Part shown: piece after piece, positions 1 to 6,940 of the stretch
Position numbering within the stretch: position 1 is the first letter of the stretch
Layout: each line of letters begins with the position of its first letter
DNA from: JBMOUD01 sp049319665
GTDB taxonomy: Bacteria; Pseudomonadota; Gammaproteobacteria; Enterobacterales; Enterobacteriaceae
Direction: 5' to 3'
NCBI RefSeq assembly: GCF_049319665.1
Contig: NZ_JBMOUD010000029.1
Coordinates: forward strand, 1-18,893
DNA length: 18,893 nt
The notes under the pieces: model-generated
The model's input: the letters and a program-made list of their open reading frames with translations, nothing else
Told to the model about the DNA's origin: nothing
Databases searched by the model: none
Made by a program: the position numbers and the translations under genes

Positions 1-68
1 TTAACACTCACATTTTGGCACTTAGATGCCGCGAAAGCTGGAGCGTCCATCTCATTATCCCTGTCTGC

Positions 69-117
69 TTTCCCCTGACCTCATTCGTTCGTTTGGCCGA
101 CAAGATGCGCTATTGAA
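69..117 (+). repeat. Dispersed repeat, copy 1 (direct repeat with 9068-9116)
   Basis: This 49-bp stretch matches 9068-9116 at 44 of 49 positions in the same orientation, both including the core CCTCATTCGTTCG and then TTGGCCGA and AAGATGCGCT. Both copies are non-coding and lie on either side of the sugar-uptake cluster. The flanking sequence of this copy (1-68) does not visibly match the flank of the other one, so it may be a truncated member of a family. Confidence 0.75.
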
Positions 118-240
118 GGTCAAGGGATTGGCGGACAAGCCGCTACGACCCCAACGGTTTACTCTCCCTAATAATCGGCTTGGTTAGCTGTTTGAGGCTG
201 CTTTTTCACGGCTTTTGCTGTTATTCCCCCATCTATATAT

Positions 241-362
241 CCCCTAAATAATTGGCGTCGTCTCAAGGCGGCAAGGGAGCACATCGCCAGGAGCTTAGAT
301 AACTAAGTGACTGGGGGCGACCGAGTGAAGCCAACGCAGAAGCGACGTCAAGTATGACGGGG
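241..362. repeat. Palindromic dispersed element (YPAL/ERIC-like)
   Basis: An imperfect palindrome with outer arms TTGGCGTCG (252-260) and CGACGTCAA (343-351) and a central hairpin CTTAG-ATAA-CTAAG. The pattern (CCCCTAAATAATT at one end, AAGTATGACGGGG at the other, with GGCGGCAAG, CCAGGAGCTTA and GTGACTGGGG inside) is one I associate with short repeats scattered between genes in Yersinia, Serratia and relatives. The assignment to a named family is from memory; the palindromic layout is seen directly. Confidence 0.55.
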
Positions 363-438
363 TTATGACCGTTTTCGGTCACAGTCACATAAACGGTCAT
401 AACCGGTCATTTGAGCGCATGAGGAATTGTGACCGTTT
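361..438. promoter_or_regulatory. Operator-like inverted repeat with extra half-sites
   Basis: GGTTATGACCGTTT (361-374) and AAACGGTCATAACC (391-404) form a perfect 14-bp inverted repeat with a 16-bp spacer. Further close half-sites follow: AACCGGTCAT (401-410) and GTGACCGTTT (429-438). Four related 10-mers in about 75 bp, in orientation + - - +, look like a multi-site regulator target. The nearest regulator gene is the DeoR-type gene starting at 654, which makes it the first candidate, but nothing in the sequence proves that. The site could also be the edge of the neighbouring palindromic element. Confidence 0.45.
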
Positions 439-535
439 GCTAAATGTCGTTTGTGTCGTTGCAATCGAAATAGCGATTTATTGTAGGCCACACCACAAAT
501 TCACAACTTAGCATTTCACCTTCTCTCATTTTTTT

Positions 536-555
536 TTGACAACTATCACGTGATA
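536..555 (+). promoter_or_regulatory. TTGACA box with overlapping-distance palindrome TATCACGTGATA
   Basis: A perfect -35-like TTGACA lies at 536-541, after a run of T. Two bases further is a perfect 12-bp palindrome, TATCACGTGATA (544-555), where a repressor bound there would cover the promoter spacer. No good -10 hexamer is found 16-18 bp downstream (GCGTTG is there), so the start of transcription is uncertain. It is the best promoter candidate for the regulator and the sugar operon behind it. Confidence 0.35.
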
Positions 556-653
556 CGCGCGTTGCAAAACGTGCGGGATCACCTTTGAGATACCGCGCAT
601 TTCGTGAGCGGCGCTTTACGTATCTTAGTCACCAGTGGGAAGAGGAAAACGCT

Positions 654-1562
654 ATGTTGCCTGTAGAACGTCATCGTTTCATTACCGAAGCTCTGAGCCA
701 GCGGGGCCGGATTCTGGTTCAAGAAGTGGCCGACCTTTGTCATATCTCGTTGGAGACGGCGCGGCGCGATATGGCACTGCTGGAAAAGCGCGGGCTGTTG
801 ATTCGCAGTCACGGTGGTGCCGTGTTTGTTGATCATAGCGGGGCGGATAAATACAGCGCCGGAGATAAACACTATGTGCCGGCGCAAATTGAACAGGGCG
901 AGTCCTTCCGTGAGCGCAGTAACCAGTCGCCGGAGCTGAAAACCCGTATCGCGAAACGGGCATTAGCCTTGATTAACCCCGGTGATTGTCTGCTGCTCGA
1001 TAGCAGCTCGACCAGTTGGTTTTTGGCCCGACAGTTGCCGGATATTCAGTTAGTGGTGCTGACCAACTCTCTACACATTATTCAAACGCTGGCACCGAAA
1101 GCCAATGTGAAAACGATTGGGTTGGGCGGCGAGTACTCGGCCAAATATGAAGATTTTATTGGCGTGCTGGCCGAACAGATGCTGAAGGAATTTGCCATCA
1201 ACAAGCTGTTTTTCTCTTGTCATGGCATCAGCGCCGAAGGCGGTATTCGGGAGAGCAATGAGCATCACGCTCGTTTGAAACAACAGATGCTACTGGCGGC
1301 GGAACACAAAATTTTAATGGCGGATTCGAGCAAGTTTGGTCGCCGCTCTTTTACGCGAATATGCCACTACCGGGAAATTGACACCTTGATTACCGACCAA
1401 TTGCAGGATGAAGAATTCCGTCAGGAATTGGCCTGGAGCAACGTCAATGTGATTGAAGTAACACCTGTACCACAACCTAAGAAAACAAAAAACAGCCGCC
1501 TTATTTCTCTAACAGCGGCGAAGAACGAGAACATCCCCCCTACATCAGTGGAGAAGAAATAA
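654..1562 (+). CDS. DeoR-family transcriptional regulator of the sugar-uptake operon
   Basis: A 302-residue DNA-binding regulator. The N-terminal winged helix-turn-helix (about residues 5-58) ends with the DeoR hallmark ETARRDMALLEKRGLLIRSH. The rest matches the DeoRC sugar-phosphate sensor, with a DSSSTSWFLA phosphate-loop segment and a late MADSSKFGRRSF segment. I chose the ATG at 654 because AGAGGA sits 8 bases before it; an in-frame TTG at 585 has no such site. The protein is longer than most of the family (about 250-260 aa) and ends in a polar, lysine-rich tail of roughly 30 residues. Its stop overlaps the next start by one base (TAATG), so it is co-transcribed with the transporter and probably autoregulates. 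Members usually repress sugar operons and respond to a phosphorylated intermediate; here that is inference. Confidence 0.9.
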   Translation: MLPVERHRFITEALSQRGRILVQEVADLCHISLETARRDMALLEKRGLLIRSHGGAVFVDHSGADKYSAGDKHYVPAQIEQGESFRERSNQSPELKTRIAKRALALINPGDCLLLDSSSTSWFLARQLPDIQLVVLTNSLHIIQTLAPKANVKTIGLGGEYSAKYEDFIGVLAEQMLKEFAINKLFFSCHGISAEGGIRESNEHHARLKQQMLLAAEHKILMADSSKFGRRSFTRICHYREIDTLITDQLQDEEFRQELAWSNVNVIEVTPVPQPKKTKNSRLISLTAAKNENIPPTSVEKK

Positions 1563-2548
1563 TGAAAAAAACTGTGCTTGCCTGCTTGTTTGCTTCCGCC
1601 GCCCTGTTGTCTGTCACGGCGCATGCTGCCGATAAAATTCGTATGGGCGTGGTGGTAAAAGTCGGAGGGAATGCCTGGTTCAACGCGATGGAAGCCGGAA
1701 TTAAAAGCGAAGCTGCTAAAGAAGGGATTGATGCCTGGGAAGTCGGCCCAACCAGTGACGACCCCGCGTTACAAGTACGCGCAATCGAAGATTTGATTGC
1801 CCAAAAAGTCGATATCATCGGCGTTGTGCCAAACGATGCCAAAGTGCTTGAGCCAGTACTCAAACGAGCACGAGATGCGGGCATTAAAGTCATTACCCAC
1901 GAATCTCCGGATCAGAAATATGCCAACTGGGATTTTGAACTGGTCGATTCCGCTCAGCTCGGCATCAAAAATATGGTGGCCTTAGCCGAGTGCATGAAAG
2001 AGACCGGCGATTATGCCGTGTACGTCGGTGGTTTGACGGTGCCTATTCATAAAACCTGGTCCGATGCGGCCATTAACTATCAAAAAGCGCACTACCCGAA
2101 TATGCACCAAGTCGGTGATAAGTTCGGGGTTGGCGAGTCGCTCGACGACACCATTCGTACCACTAATGATCTGATGTCCAAAGACCAGAATCTGAAAGGC
2201 ATTTTAGCTATCGGTTCACAAGGTCCGATTGGCGCAGGCCGTGCTATTCAGAACCGCGGGAAAAATGGCGATATCTGTGTGTATGGGCCATTCAGCCCAA
2301 GCCAAGGCGCATCGCTGGTGAAAAGCGGGGCGATCAACGGCGGTTATATCTGGAACCCATTGGTTGCTGGTCAAGTCTTTGTACGCGTTGCCGGGATGAT
2401 CTCTAAAGGTCAGCCAATCACCGACGGTATGGAGATCGAAGGGATGGGCAAAGTGAAAGTCGATGACGCCACTCACACCATTCTGGGCAACAAAACCGAA
2501 AGTCTGGATAAAGATAACCTGCCGAAACTGGTGAAAATGGGGCTGTAA
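1562..2548 (+). CDS. Periplasmic sugar-binding protein of a CUT2 ABC importer
   Basis: A 328-residue solute-binding protein of the periplasmic-binding type 1 fold used by ribose, rhamnose, allose and AI-2 importers. A signal peptide occupies residues 1-22 with a probable cut after AHA. The mature part has two alternating lobes: IRMGVVVKVGGNAWFNAMEAG starts lobe 1, and DDPALQVRAIEDLIAQKVDIIGVVP is the family's typical pattern for binding-site helices. A VAECMKETGDYAVYVGG segment crosses toward lobe 2. General layout and the IEGMGKVKV late segment resemble LsrB and its relatives, but sequence alone does not name the ligand. Starts in a one-base overlap with the regulator and ends two bases before the ATPase, so it belongs to the same transcript. 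The downstream AlsE/AlsK-like enzymes point to a hexose such as allose or allulose (inference). Confidence 0.9.
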   Translation: MKKTVLACLFASAALLSVTAHAADKIRMGVVVKVGGNAWFNAMEAGIKSEAAKEGIDAWEVGPTSDDPALQVRAIEDLIAQKVDIIGVVPNDAKVLEPVLKRARDAGIKVITHESPDQKYANWDFELVDSAQLGIKNMVALAECMKETGDYAVYVGGLTVPIHKTWSDAAINYQKAHYPNMHQVGDKFGVGESLDDTIRTTNDLMSKDQNLKGILAIGSQGPIGAGRAIQNRGKNGDICVYGPFSPSQGASLVKSGAINGGYIWNPLVAGQVFVRVAGMISKGQPITDGMEIEGMGKVKVDDATHTILGNKTESLDKDNLPKLVKMGL

Positions 2549-2550
2549 TC

Positions 2551-4068
2551 ATGGCGACCTCCGAGATTATTGAATCACAAAATCTGCCGCTTATTGATGT
2601 CGAAAATCTGTCGGTAACCTTTGGCGGGCAGCGGGCACTGAATAATATCTCTCTGCAATTAATGCAGGGTGAAGTTCACTGTCTGGCCGGCACCAACGGT
2701 TGCGGCAAGAGTACCTTGATCAAAGTGATCTCGGGGGTATATCAGCCGGATGAAGGATGCCAGATCACCTTAGGTGGGCAGCATTTTAGTCGCCTGAATC
2801 CAGATCAAGCGCGCAGCTTTGGTGTGCAGGTTATTTATCAAGACTTGTCATTGTTCCCTAACCTGAGCGTGGCGGAAAACATCGCTTTCGACCATAACTT
2901 GCATGGTTTGATGGGCTGGTATCGCCCGCAGCGTTTACGTGCGACGGCGCAGCGAATTCTTAGTGAATTGAACTACACCTTGGACCTCGATGCCAAGGTG
3001 GCGTCATTACCGATTGCCCAGCGTCAGCAGGTGGCCATTTGTCGTGCGCTGGTCGCCGATGCGCGGCTAGTGATTATGGATGAGCCCACCGCGTCGTTAA
3101 CCCGGACAGAAGTTAACCAACTGCTGCGCACGGTGCATTATCTAAAAAGCAAAGGCATCAGCGTGGTGTTTGTGAGCCATCGCCTCGATGAAGTGCTGGA
3201 GATTTCTGACCGCGTCACGGTGATCCGCGATGGGCAAAAGGTCGGGACTTATCCGGCTTCAGAAGTCAGCAGCGAGCGTCTGACCGAACTGATGACCGGA
3301 CTAAAACTCGATTATCGCCTCAAGGCCGCTAATCAGAATGACTCGCGCATTATGCTTGAGCTTGACCGACTCAGTCGAACGGGTCAGTTCCACGACGTCA
3401 GTTTCAAGCTCTACAAAGGGGAAGTGCTGGGGCTGTGCGGCATGTTGGGATCGGGGCGTACTGAACTGGCGCTGAGCCTGTTTGGTATCACCCGCCCGGA
3501 TAGCGGCAAACTCTATCTCGATAGCAAACCGGTGCGTTTTCGCAGCCATGAAGATGCGATTAAATCGGGGATCGGCTATGTCTCGGAAGATCGCTTAACG
3601 CTGGGGCTGGTTCAGCAACAGTCGGTAAGTGATAACACCGTGTTGGCGATCATGGAGCAACTGCGTAGCCGTTTCCATCTGATCGACGAATACCGTAAAA
3701 ATCGCATAGTACACCAGTGGATCGAAAAGTTAGGCGTCAGAGTGGCCGATCCTAACCAAGCGATCTCGACCCTTTCCGGTGGTAACCAGCAGAAGATCGT
3801 GCTGGCTAAATGGGTACTAACTCAGCCGAAGATCCTGATCCTCGACTCGCCAACTGTTGGCGTGGATGTGGGAGCGAAGGCCAGTATTTATCAACTTATT
3901 CATCAGCTTGCTGAAGAAGGGATCTCTATTATCTTGATCTCCGACGAGGTGCCAGAAGTCTATTTCAACTGTGATCGGGTGCTGCACTTTAGTGAAGGCA
4001 CGGTCATGGGCGAATACTTGCCGAGCACCATTAGTCAGCAACAGCTTGCGGAGGCGGTTAATGCTTAA
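2551..4068 (+). CDS. Sugar ABC transporter ATPase, two-domain RbsA/AlsA/MglA type
   Basis: A 505-residue fused dimer of two nucleotide-binding domains, the usual size for CUT2 sugar importers. Domain 1 has a full Walker A at residues 47-55 (GTNGCGKST), a signature-like IAQRQQVAICRAL and Walker B VIMDEPTASL. Domain 2 has the degenerate Walker A normal for this family (GMLGSGRTEL), a good signature LSGGNQQKIVLAKW and Walker B ILILDSPTVGVDVGAK, where the usual catalytic glutamate after LILD is replaced by serine, also common in domain 2 of such proteins. It powers import through the two following permeases. Starts 2 bp after the binding-protein gene. The last 8 bases overlap the next gene, which implies translational coupling. 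Confidence 0.93.
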   Translation: MATSEIIESQNLPLIDVENLSVTFGGQRALNNISLQLMQGEVHCLAGTNGCGKSTLIKVISGVYQPDEGCQITLGGQHFSRLNPDQARSFGVQVIYQDLSLFPNLSVAENIAFDHNLHGLMGWYRPQRLRATAQRILSELNYTLDLDAKVASLPIAQRQQVAICRALVADARLVIMDEPTASLTRTEVNQLLRTVHYLKSKGISVVFVSHRLDEVLEISDRVTVIRDGQKVGTYPASEVSSERLTELMTGLKLDYRLKAANQNDSRIMLELDRLSRTGQFHDVSFKLYKGEVLGLCGMLGSGRTELALSLFGITRPDSGKLYLDSKPVRFRSHEDAIKSGIGYVSEDRLTLGLVQQQSVSDNTVLAIMEQLRSRFHLIDEYRKNRIVHQWIEKLGVRVADPNQAISTLSGGNQQKIVLAKWVLTQPKILILDSPTVGVDVGAKASIYQLIHQLAEEGISIILISDEVPEVYFNCDRVLHFSEGTVMGEYLPSTISQQQLAEAVNA

Positions 4069-5050
4069 TTTCAAATGGCTACGTCCCACCAGCAATGAAG
4101 GTTATCTGGCCTGGGTTTTACTGGCGGTGATCGTGATTTTCTCGCTGCTGAGCAACCAGTTTCTGACCTTGCAAAACCTGCTCGACCTGTCGGAAAGCTA
4201 CGCGGTTAGCGGCATTTTTGCGCTGGGCTTGTTTGTGGTGCTGGTCACCGGCGGTATTGATATCTCGTTCGCTGCCGTGGCGTCAGTGGTGCAGTACGTT
4301 ATTGCTACGTTGGCCATTAGCTATGGATTGAGCAGCCCGGTTGGCAGTATTTTGCTGGCGATTTTGATCGGCTCGCTGTTTGGCATGATAAATGCCGTGC
4401 TGATCTACGGCCTGCGGATTGTGTCGATCATTATCACCATCAGTATGCAATCGCTGTTATTCGGCATGCTGATGTGGCTGACCAACGGTACCAGTTTATA
4501 TAACCTGCCAGATTGGCTGACCACGCCGATTCAAGTATTGCCGTTCCATGTTGGCGGTCAGCATTACCAGTTGGGTTTACCGCTGTTGGTGATGCTGGCA
4601 GTAGCGCTCCTTACCTGGCTTATCCTCAATAAAACTCACCTTGGACGTCAGCTGTTTGCCGTCGGTGGTGACCAGGAGTCTGCCCGCCGTATCGGCATTC
4701 GTGTCGGTGTCTTGCACCTGTTTGCCTACGGCTATCTCGGGGCGATGGCGGCGATTGGCGGATTGGTACAGGTTTATCGTGTAGGGGAAGTGGTACCAAA
4801 TGCCTTAGTTGGCGGTGAATTAGATGTGCTGGCGGCGGCGGTGCTCGGTGGGGCCAGCCTGAATGGCGGCAAGGGGAGCGTAGTAGGCACCTTAATGGGC
4901 GTGTTCCTGATTGGCATGCTGAAAAACGGCCTCAACCTGATAGGCGTCTCCAATTACTTTATGAACGTGGTGATTGGCGTGGTGATCGTCGTGGCTATCA
5001 CTGTAACGCACTACAAAAAACGTAAAGAAACCGACGTCGGTTTTGCCTGA
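4061..5050 (+). CDS. Sugar ABC transporter permease 1 (CUT2, RbsC/AlsC family)
   Basis: A 329-residue polytopic membrane protein with about 8-10 hydrophobic segments and the family features VTGGIDISFAAVASV near the middle of the first half and VLGGASLNGGKGSVVGTL near the C-terminus. I chose the ATG at 4061 because GGAGG lies at 4050-4054 at ideal spacing; the upstream in-frame extension reads inside the ATPase gene and gives no sensible protein. The gene begins 8 bases inside the ATPase gene. It should form the membrane channel together with the second permease; two different permeases, as in LsrC/LsrD, rather than one homodimeric permease as in AlsC. Confidence 0.92.
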   Translation: MLNFKWLRPTSNEGYLAWVLLAVIVIFSLLSNQFLTLQNLLDLSESYAVSGIFALGLFVVLVTGGIDISFAAVASVVQYVIATLAISYGLSSPVGSILLAILIGSLFGMINAVLIYGLRIVSIIITISMQSLLFGMLMWLTNGTSLYNLPDWLTTPIQVLPFHVGGQHYQLGLPLLVMLAVALLTWLILNKTHLGRQLFAVGGDQESARRIGIRVGVLHLFAYGYLGAMAAIGGLVQVYRVGEVVPNALVGGELDVLAAAVLGGASLNGGKGSVVGTLMGVFLIGMLKNGLNLIGVSNYFMNVVIGVVIVVAITVTHYKKRKETDVGFA

Positions 5051-5068
5051 TACCCGAGGATAAAGGCC

Positions 5069-6139
5069 ATGTTAGTCAAATCGAAAAGTTTGTCTTTGAA
5101 ACCTAAAAAGAGCCTTGCGCCGCGCGCCAAAATTGATGGTACCCAGTTGGGATTGCTGCTGTTGTTAGCCGTCGTGCTCGCAGGATTTGGTATTGCTATG
5201 CCTGGGCGCTTCTTTAGCGATGCCACCTTTACCAGCGTGGCGTTCCAATTGCCAGAGCTCGGTCTGTTGACGCTGGCGATGTTTATTCCAATTTTAAGCG
5301 GCGGGCTGAATCTGTGCATTATTGCCACTGCCAATCTGACCAGCCTGTTTATGGCCTGGGTGTTTATCACCTTCATCCCGCCTGAAGCCAGTATGGCGAT
5401 GCAGGCGGTGTGGCTGACTTTGGCACTGATCGGTGCGCTGGTGTTGGCGTTAGTGATTGGTGCATTAACCGGTGCGCTGGTGGCTTATGTCGGTGCACAT
5501 CCGATTTTGGTCACCCTGGCGACCATGACCACAGTTAACGGTATCGGCATTTATTTATCGCGCGGTGCAGCGCTGAGCGGGATGCCGCGTATCGTTCGTT
5601 TTATCGGTTCCGATACGCTCTTAGGTATTCCCGTGCCGCTGATTATTTTTCTGGCCGCCGCGGCGTTGATTGCGGTGTTCCTTGAGCGCACTCGCTTGGG
5701 TAAATACATCTACATGAGTGGTAGCAACATCAACGCCACCCATTTCAGCGGCGTAAATACACATCGGGTGCTGATCGCAATTTATGTCATCTCCAGCATG
5801 TTATGCGTGATTGCCGGTTTAGTGATGATGGCGCGTTTTAACTCGGCGCGTATGGGTTACGGCGATTCTTACCTGTTACTGACCGTACTGGCCATTATCC
5901 TTGGCGGCACCGATCCCTTCGGTGGATTTGGCCGAGTGAGTGGCGTGGTGCTGTCGCTTATTGTGCTGCAAGTGATCGCCACCGGTCTCAACTTACTTAA
6001 CGTCAGCCCGCATTTCAGTCTGGCAATGTGGGGCGCGGTGCTGATTATCGTGCTGGCACTGAAATTCTTCCGGCAACGTTATGTGCAGAAACGGGCAGGT
6101 CGCATCAGTGCGGCCAAGGCTAAGGCTGCGCAGCCTTAA
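5069..6139 (+). CDS. Sugar ABC transporter permease 2 (CUT2)
   Basis: A 356-residue permease paralogous to the preceding one. It shows the LSGGLNLCIIATANLTSL segment matching the VTGGIDISF region of permease 1, and ILGGTDPFGGFGRVSGVVLS matching its C-terminal glycine-rich motif. A basic N-terminal stretch of about 25 residues (KSKSLSLKPKKSLAPRAK) precedes the first membrane segment and a basic Ala/Lys tail ends the protein, both likely cytoplasmic. The start is supported by GAGGA 8 bases upstream. The gap to permease 1 is 18 bp. The stop codon lies at the edge of an 18-bp perfect palindrome (6121-6138). Confidence 0.92.
   Translation: MLVKSKSLSLKPKKSLAPRAKIDGTQLGLLLLLAVVLAGFGIAMPGRFFSDATFTSVAFQLPELGLLTLAMFIPILSGGLNLCIIATANLTSLFMAWVFITFIPPEASMAMQAVWLTLALIGALVLALVIGALTGALVAYVGAHPILVTLATMTTVNGIGIYLSRGAALSGMPRIVRFIGSDTLLGIPVPLIIFLAAAALIAVFLERTRLGKYIYMSGSNINATHFSGVNTHRVLIAIYVISSMLCVIAGLVMMARFNSARMGYGDSYLLLTVLAIILGGTDPFGGFGRVSGVVLSLIVLQVIATGLNLLNVSPHFSLAMWGAVLIIVLALKFFRQRYVQKRAGRISAAKAKAAQP
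6121..6138. terminator. Perfect palindrome at the end of the transporter genes (possible attenuator or processing hairpin)
   Basis: TAAGGCTGCGCAGCCTTA is a perfect 18-bp palindrome that covers the last codons and first two bases of the stop of permease 2. As RNA it folds into a stem of at least 7 bp. A T-rich stretch (CTTTATTTTC) follows four bases later. It could terminate part of the transcripts or block 3' decay, so transporter and enzyme genes would be expressed at different levels. It could also be a chance result of the Lys/Ala-rich C-terminus. Confidence 0.4.
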
Positions 6140-6149
6140 GCGCTTTATT

Positions 6150-6215
6150 TTCAATAAATACTTTCTTTGTATTCAATTAATACGTGCTCTGTATTTAATA
6201 AATACGTGCTCTCTA
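6150..6215 (+). repeat. Three tandem 22-bp repeats between transporter and enzyme genes
   Basis: Three directly adjacent 22-bp units at 6150-6171, 6172-6193 and 6194-6215. Each has an AT-rich half (TTCAATAAATAC or close variants) and a second half (TTTCTTTGTA, GTGCTCTGTA, GTGCTCTCTA). The block fills most of the 105-bp gap before the epimerase gene. A period of two helical turns places each unit on the same DNA face, which suits cooperative protein binding, but function is unknown. It might instead hold an internal promoter or be simple slippage. Confidence 0.85.
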
Positions 6216-6244
6216 TTCCCTTTGGCTCGGCTTAGGAAAACATC

Positions 6245-6925
6245 ATGCAATATAAAATATCTCCTTCATTAATGTGTATGAGTCTGTTTGATATTAAAGA
6301 GCAACTGGCGGTGCTGAACCGCCGGGCGGACATGCTGCACATCGATATCATGGATGGGCATTATGTGAAAAATATCACGCTGTCGCCGTTCTTTATCGAA
6401 CAAATACGCCCGCATACGCCGCTGATACTTGATGTGCATATGATGGTGGAAAACCCGACTGATTTTATCGAAGCCATCGCCAAAGCGGGCGCCGATTTCA
6501 TCTGTCCGCATGCAGAAACGATTAACCGCGATGCGTTTCGCGTGATCAATCAGATCCGCGGGCTGGGCAAGAAAGTTGGCGTGGTGCTCAACCCGGCGAC
6601 ACCGGTCGAATTTATCCAACAGTATATTCACCTGCTGGATAAGATAACCGTAATGACCGTCGATCCAGGCTACGCGGGTCAGCCGTTTATTCCTGAAATG
6701 CTTAATAAAGTCCGCCAGCTACGGGATCTCAAACAGCAGCATGGCTATAAGTATCTGATTGAAATTGATGGCTCATGCAATGTCCGTACTTATCATGATC
6801 TGATGGCTGCCGGGGCTGAAGTGTTGATCGTCGGTAGCTCTGGGCTGTTTAACCTGCATGAAGATTTAGATACCGCTTGGGAGACGATGTTGGGCCATAT
6901 GCGCCAAGCGCGTCATGCAGCCTAG
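6245..6925 (+). CDS. alsE: AlsE-like D-allulose-6-phosphate 3-epimerase
   Basis: A 226-residue TIM-barrel enzyme of the ribulose-phosphate 3-epimerase family, closest in my memory to E. coli AlsE, sharing KISPSLMCM, TLSPFF, KITVMTVDPG-AGQPFIPEML, DGSCN--TY--LMAAGA and VG-SGLFN. Metal and catalytic positions are present: S8, H32, D34 (HIDIMDGH), H65 (DVHMMV) and D175 (EIDGS). AlsE converts D-allulose 6-phosphate to D-fructose 6-phosphate, feeding glycolysis. The start at 6245 follows AGGAAA. It is the first gene after the 22-bp repeats and 15 bp before the kinase. The match favours AlsE over general Rpe, which is usually encoded near trpS and dam. Exact substrate in this organism is inferred from the family. 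Confidence 0.88.
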   Translation: MQYKISPSLMCMSLFDIKEQLAVLNRRADMLHIDIMDGHYVKNITLSPFFIEQIRPHTPLILDVHMMVENPTDFIEAIAKAGADFICPHAETINRDAFRVINQIRGLGKKVGVVLNPATPVEFIQQYIHLLDKITVMTVDPGYAGQPFIPEMLNKVRQLRDLKQQHGYKYLIEIDGSCNVRTYHDLMAAGAEVLIVGSSGLFNLHEDLDTAWETMLGHMRQARHAA

Positions 6926-6940
6926 CGGCGGAGGGGCACT

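Larger units (their letters stand above)
1..653. other. Gene-free leader region upstream of the deoR-type gene
   Basis: I see no convincing coding region in these 653 bases: frames are short and lack ribosome sites or recognisable protein. It contains, in order, a degenerate repeat (69-117) that recurs near 9068, a palindromic dispersed element (about 241-362), a group of operator-like half-sites (361-438), and a TTGACA box with a 12-bp palindrome (536-555) before the regulator gene. Positions 121-240 hold nothing I can name. What lies upstream of base 1 is unknown. Confidence 0.7.

Noticed and set aside
585..653. N-terminal extension of the DeoR-type gene from a TTG
   Set aside because: No ribosome site before the TTG, whereas the ATG at 654 has AGAGGA and begins where DeoR proteins begin.
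1562..1630. Lipoprotein box (VLAC) in the sugar-binding protein
   Set aside because: The Cys is at residue 8, too near the N-terminus; a normal signal-peptide cut after AHA at residue 22 fits better.
3971..4060. Longer start for permease 1 inside the ATPase gene
   Set aside because: The added residues are an out-of-frame shadow of the ATPase; a strong ribosome site fits the ATG at 4061.
1562..6139. Calling the importer an AI-2 (Lsr) system
   Set aside because: Binding protein and two-permease layout resemble Lsr, but LsrK, LsrF, LsrG and LsrR-type genes are absent and AlsE/AlsK-like enzymes are present.
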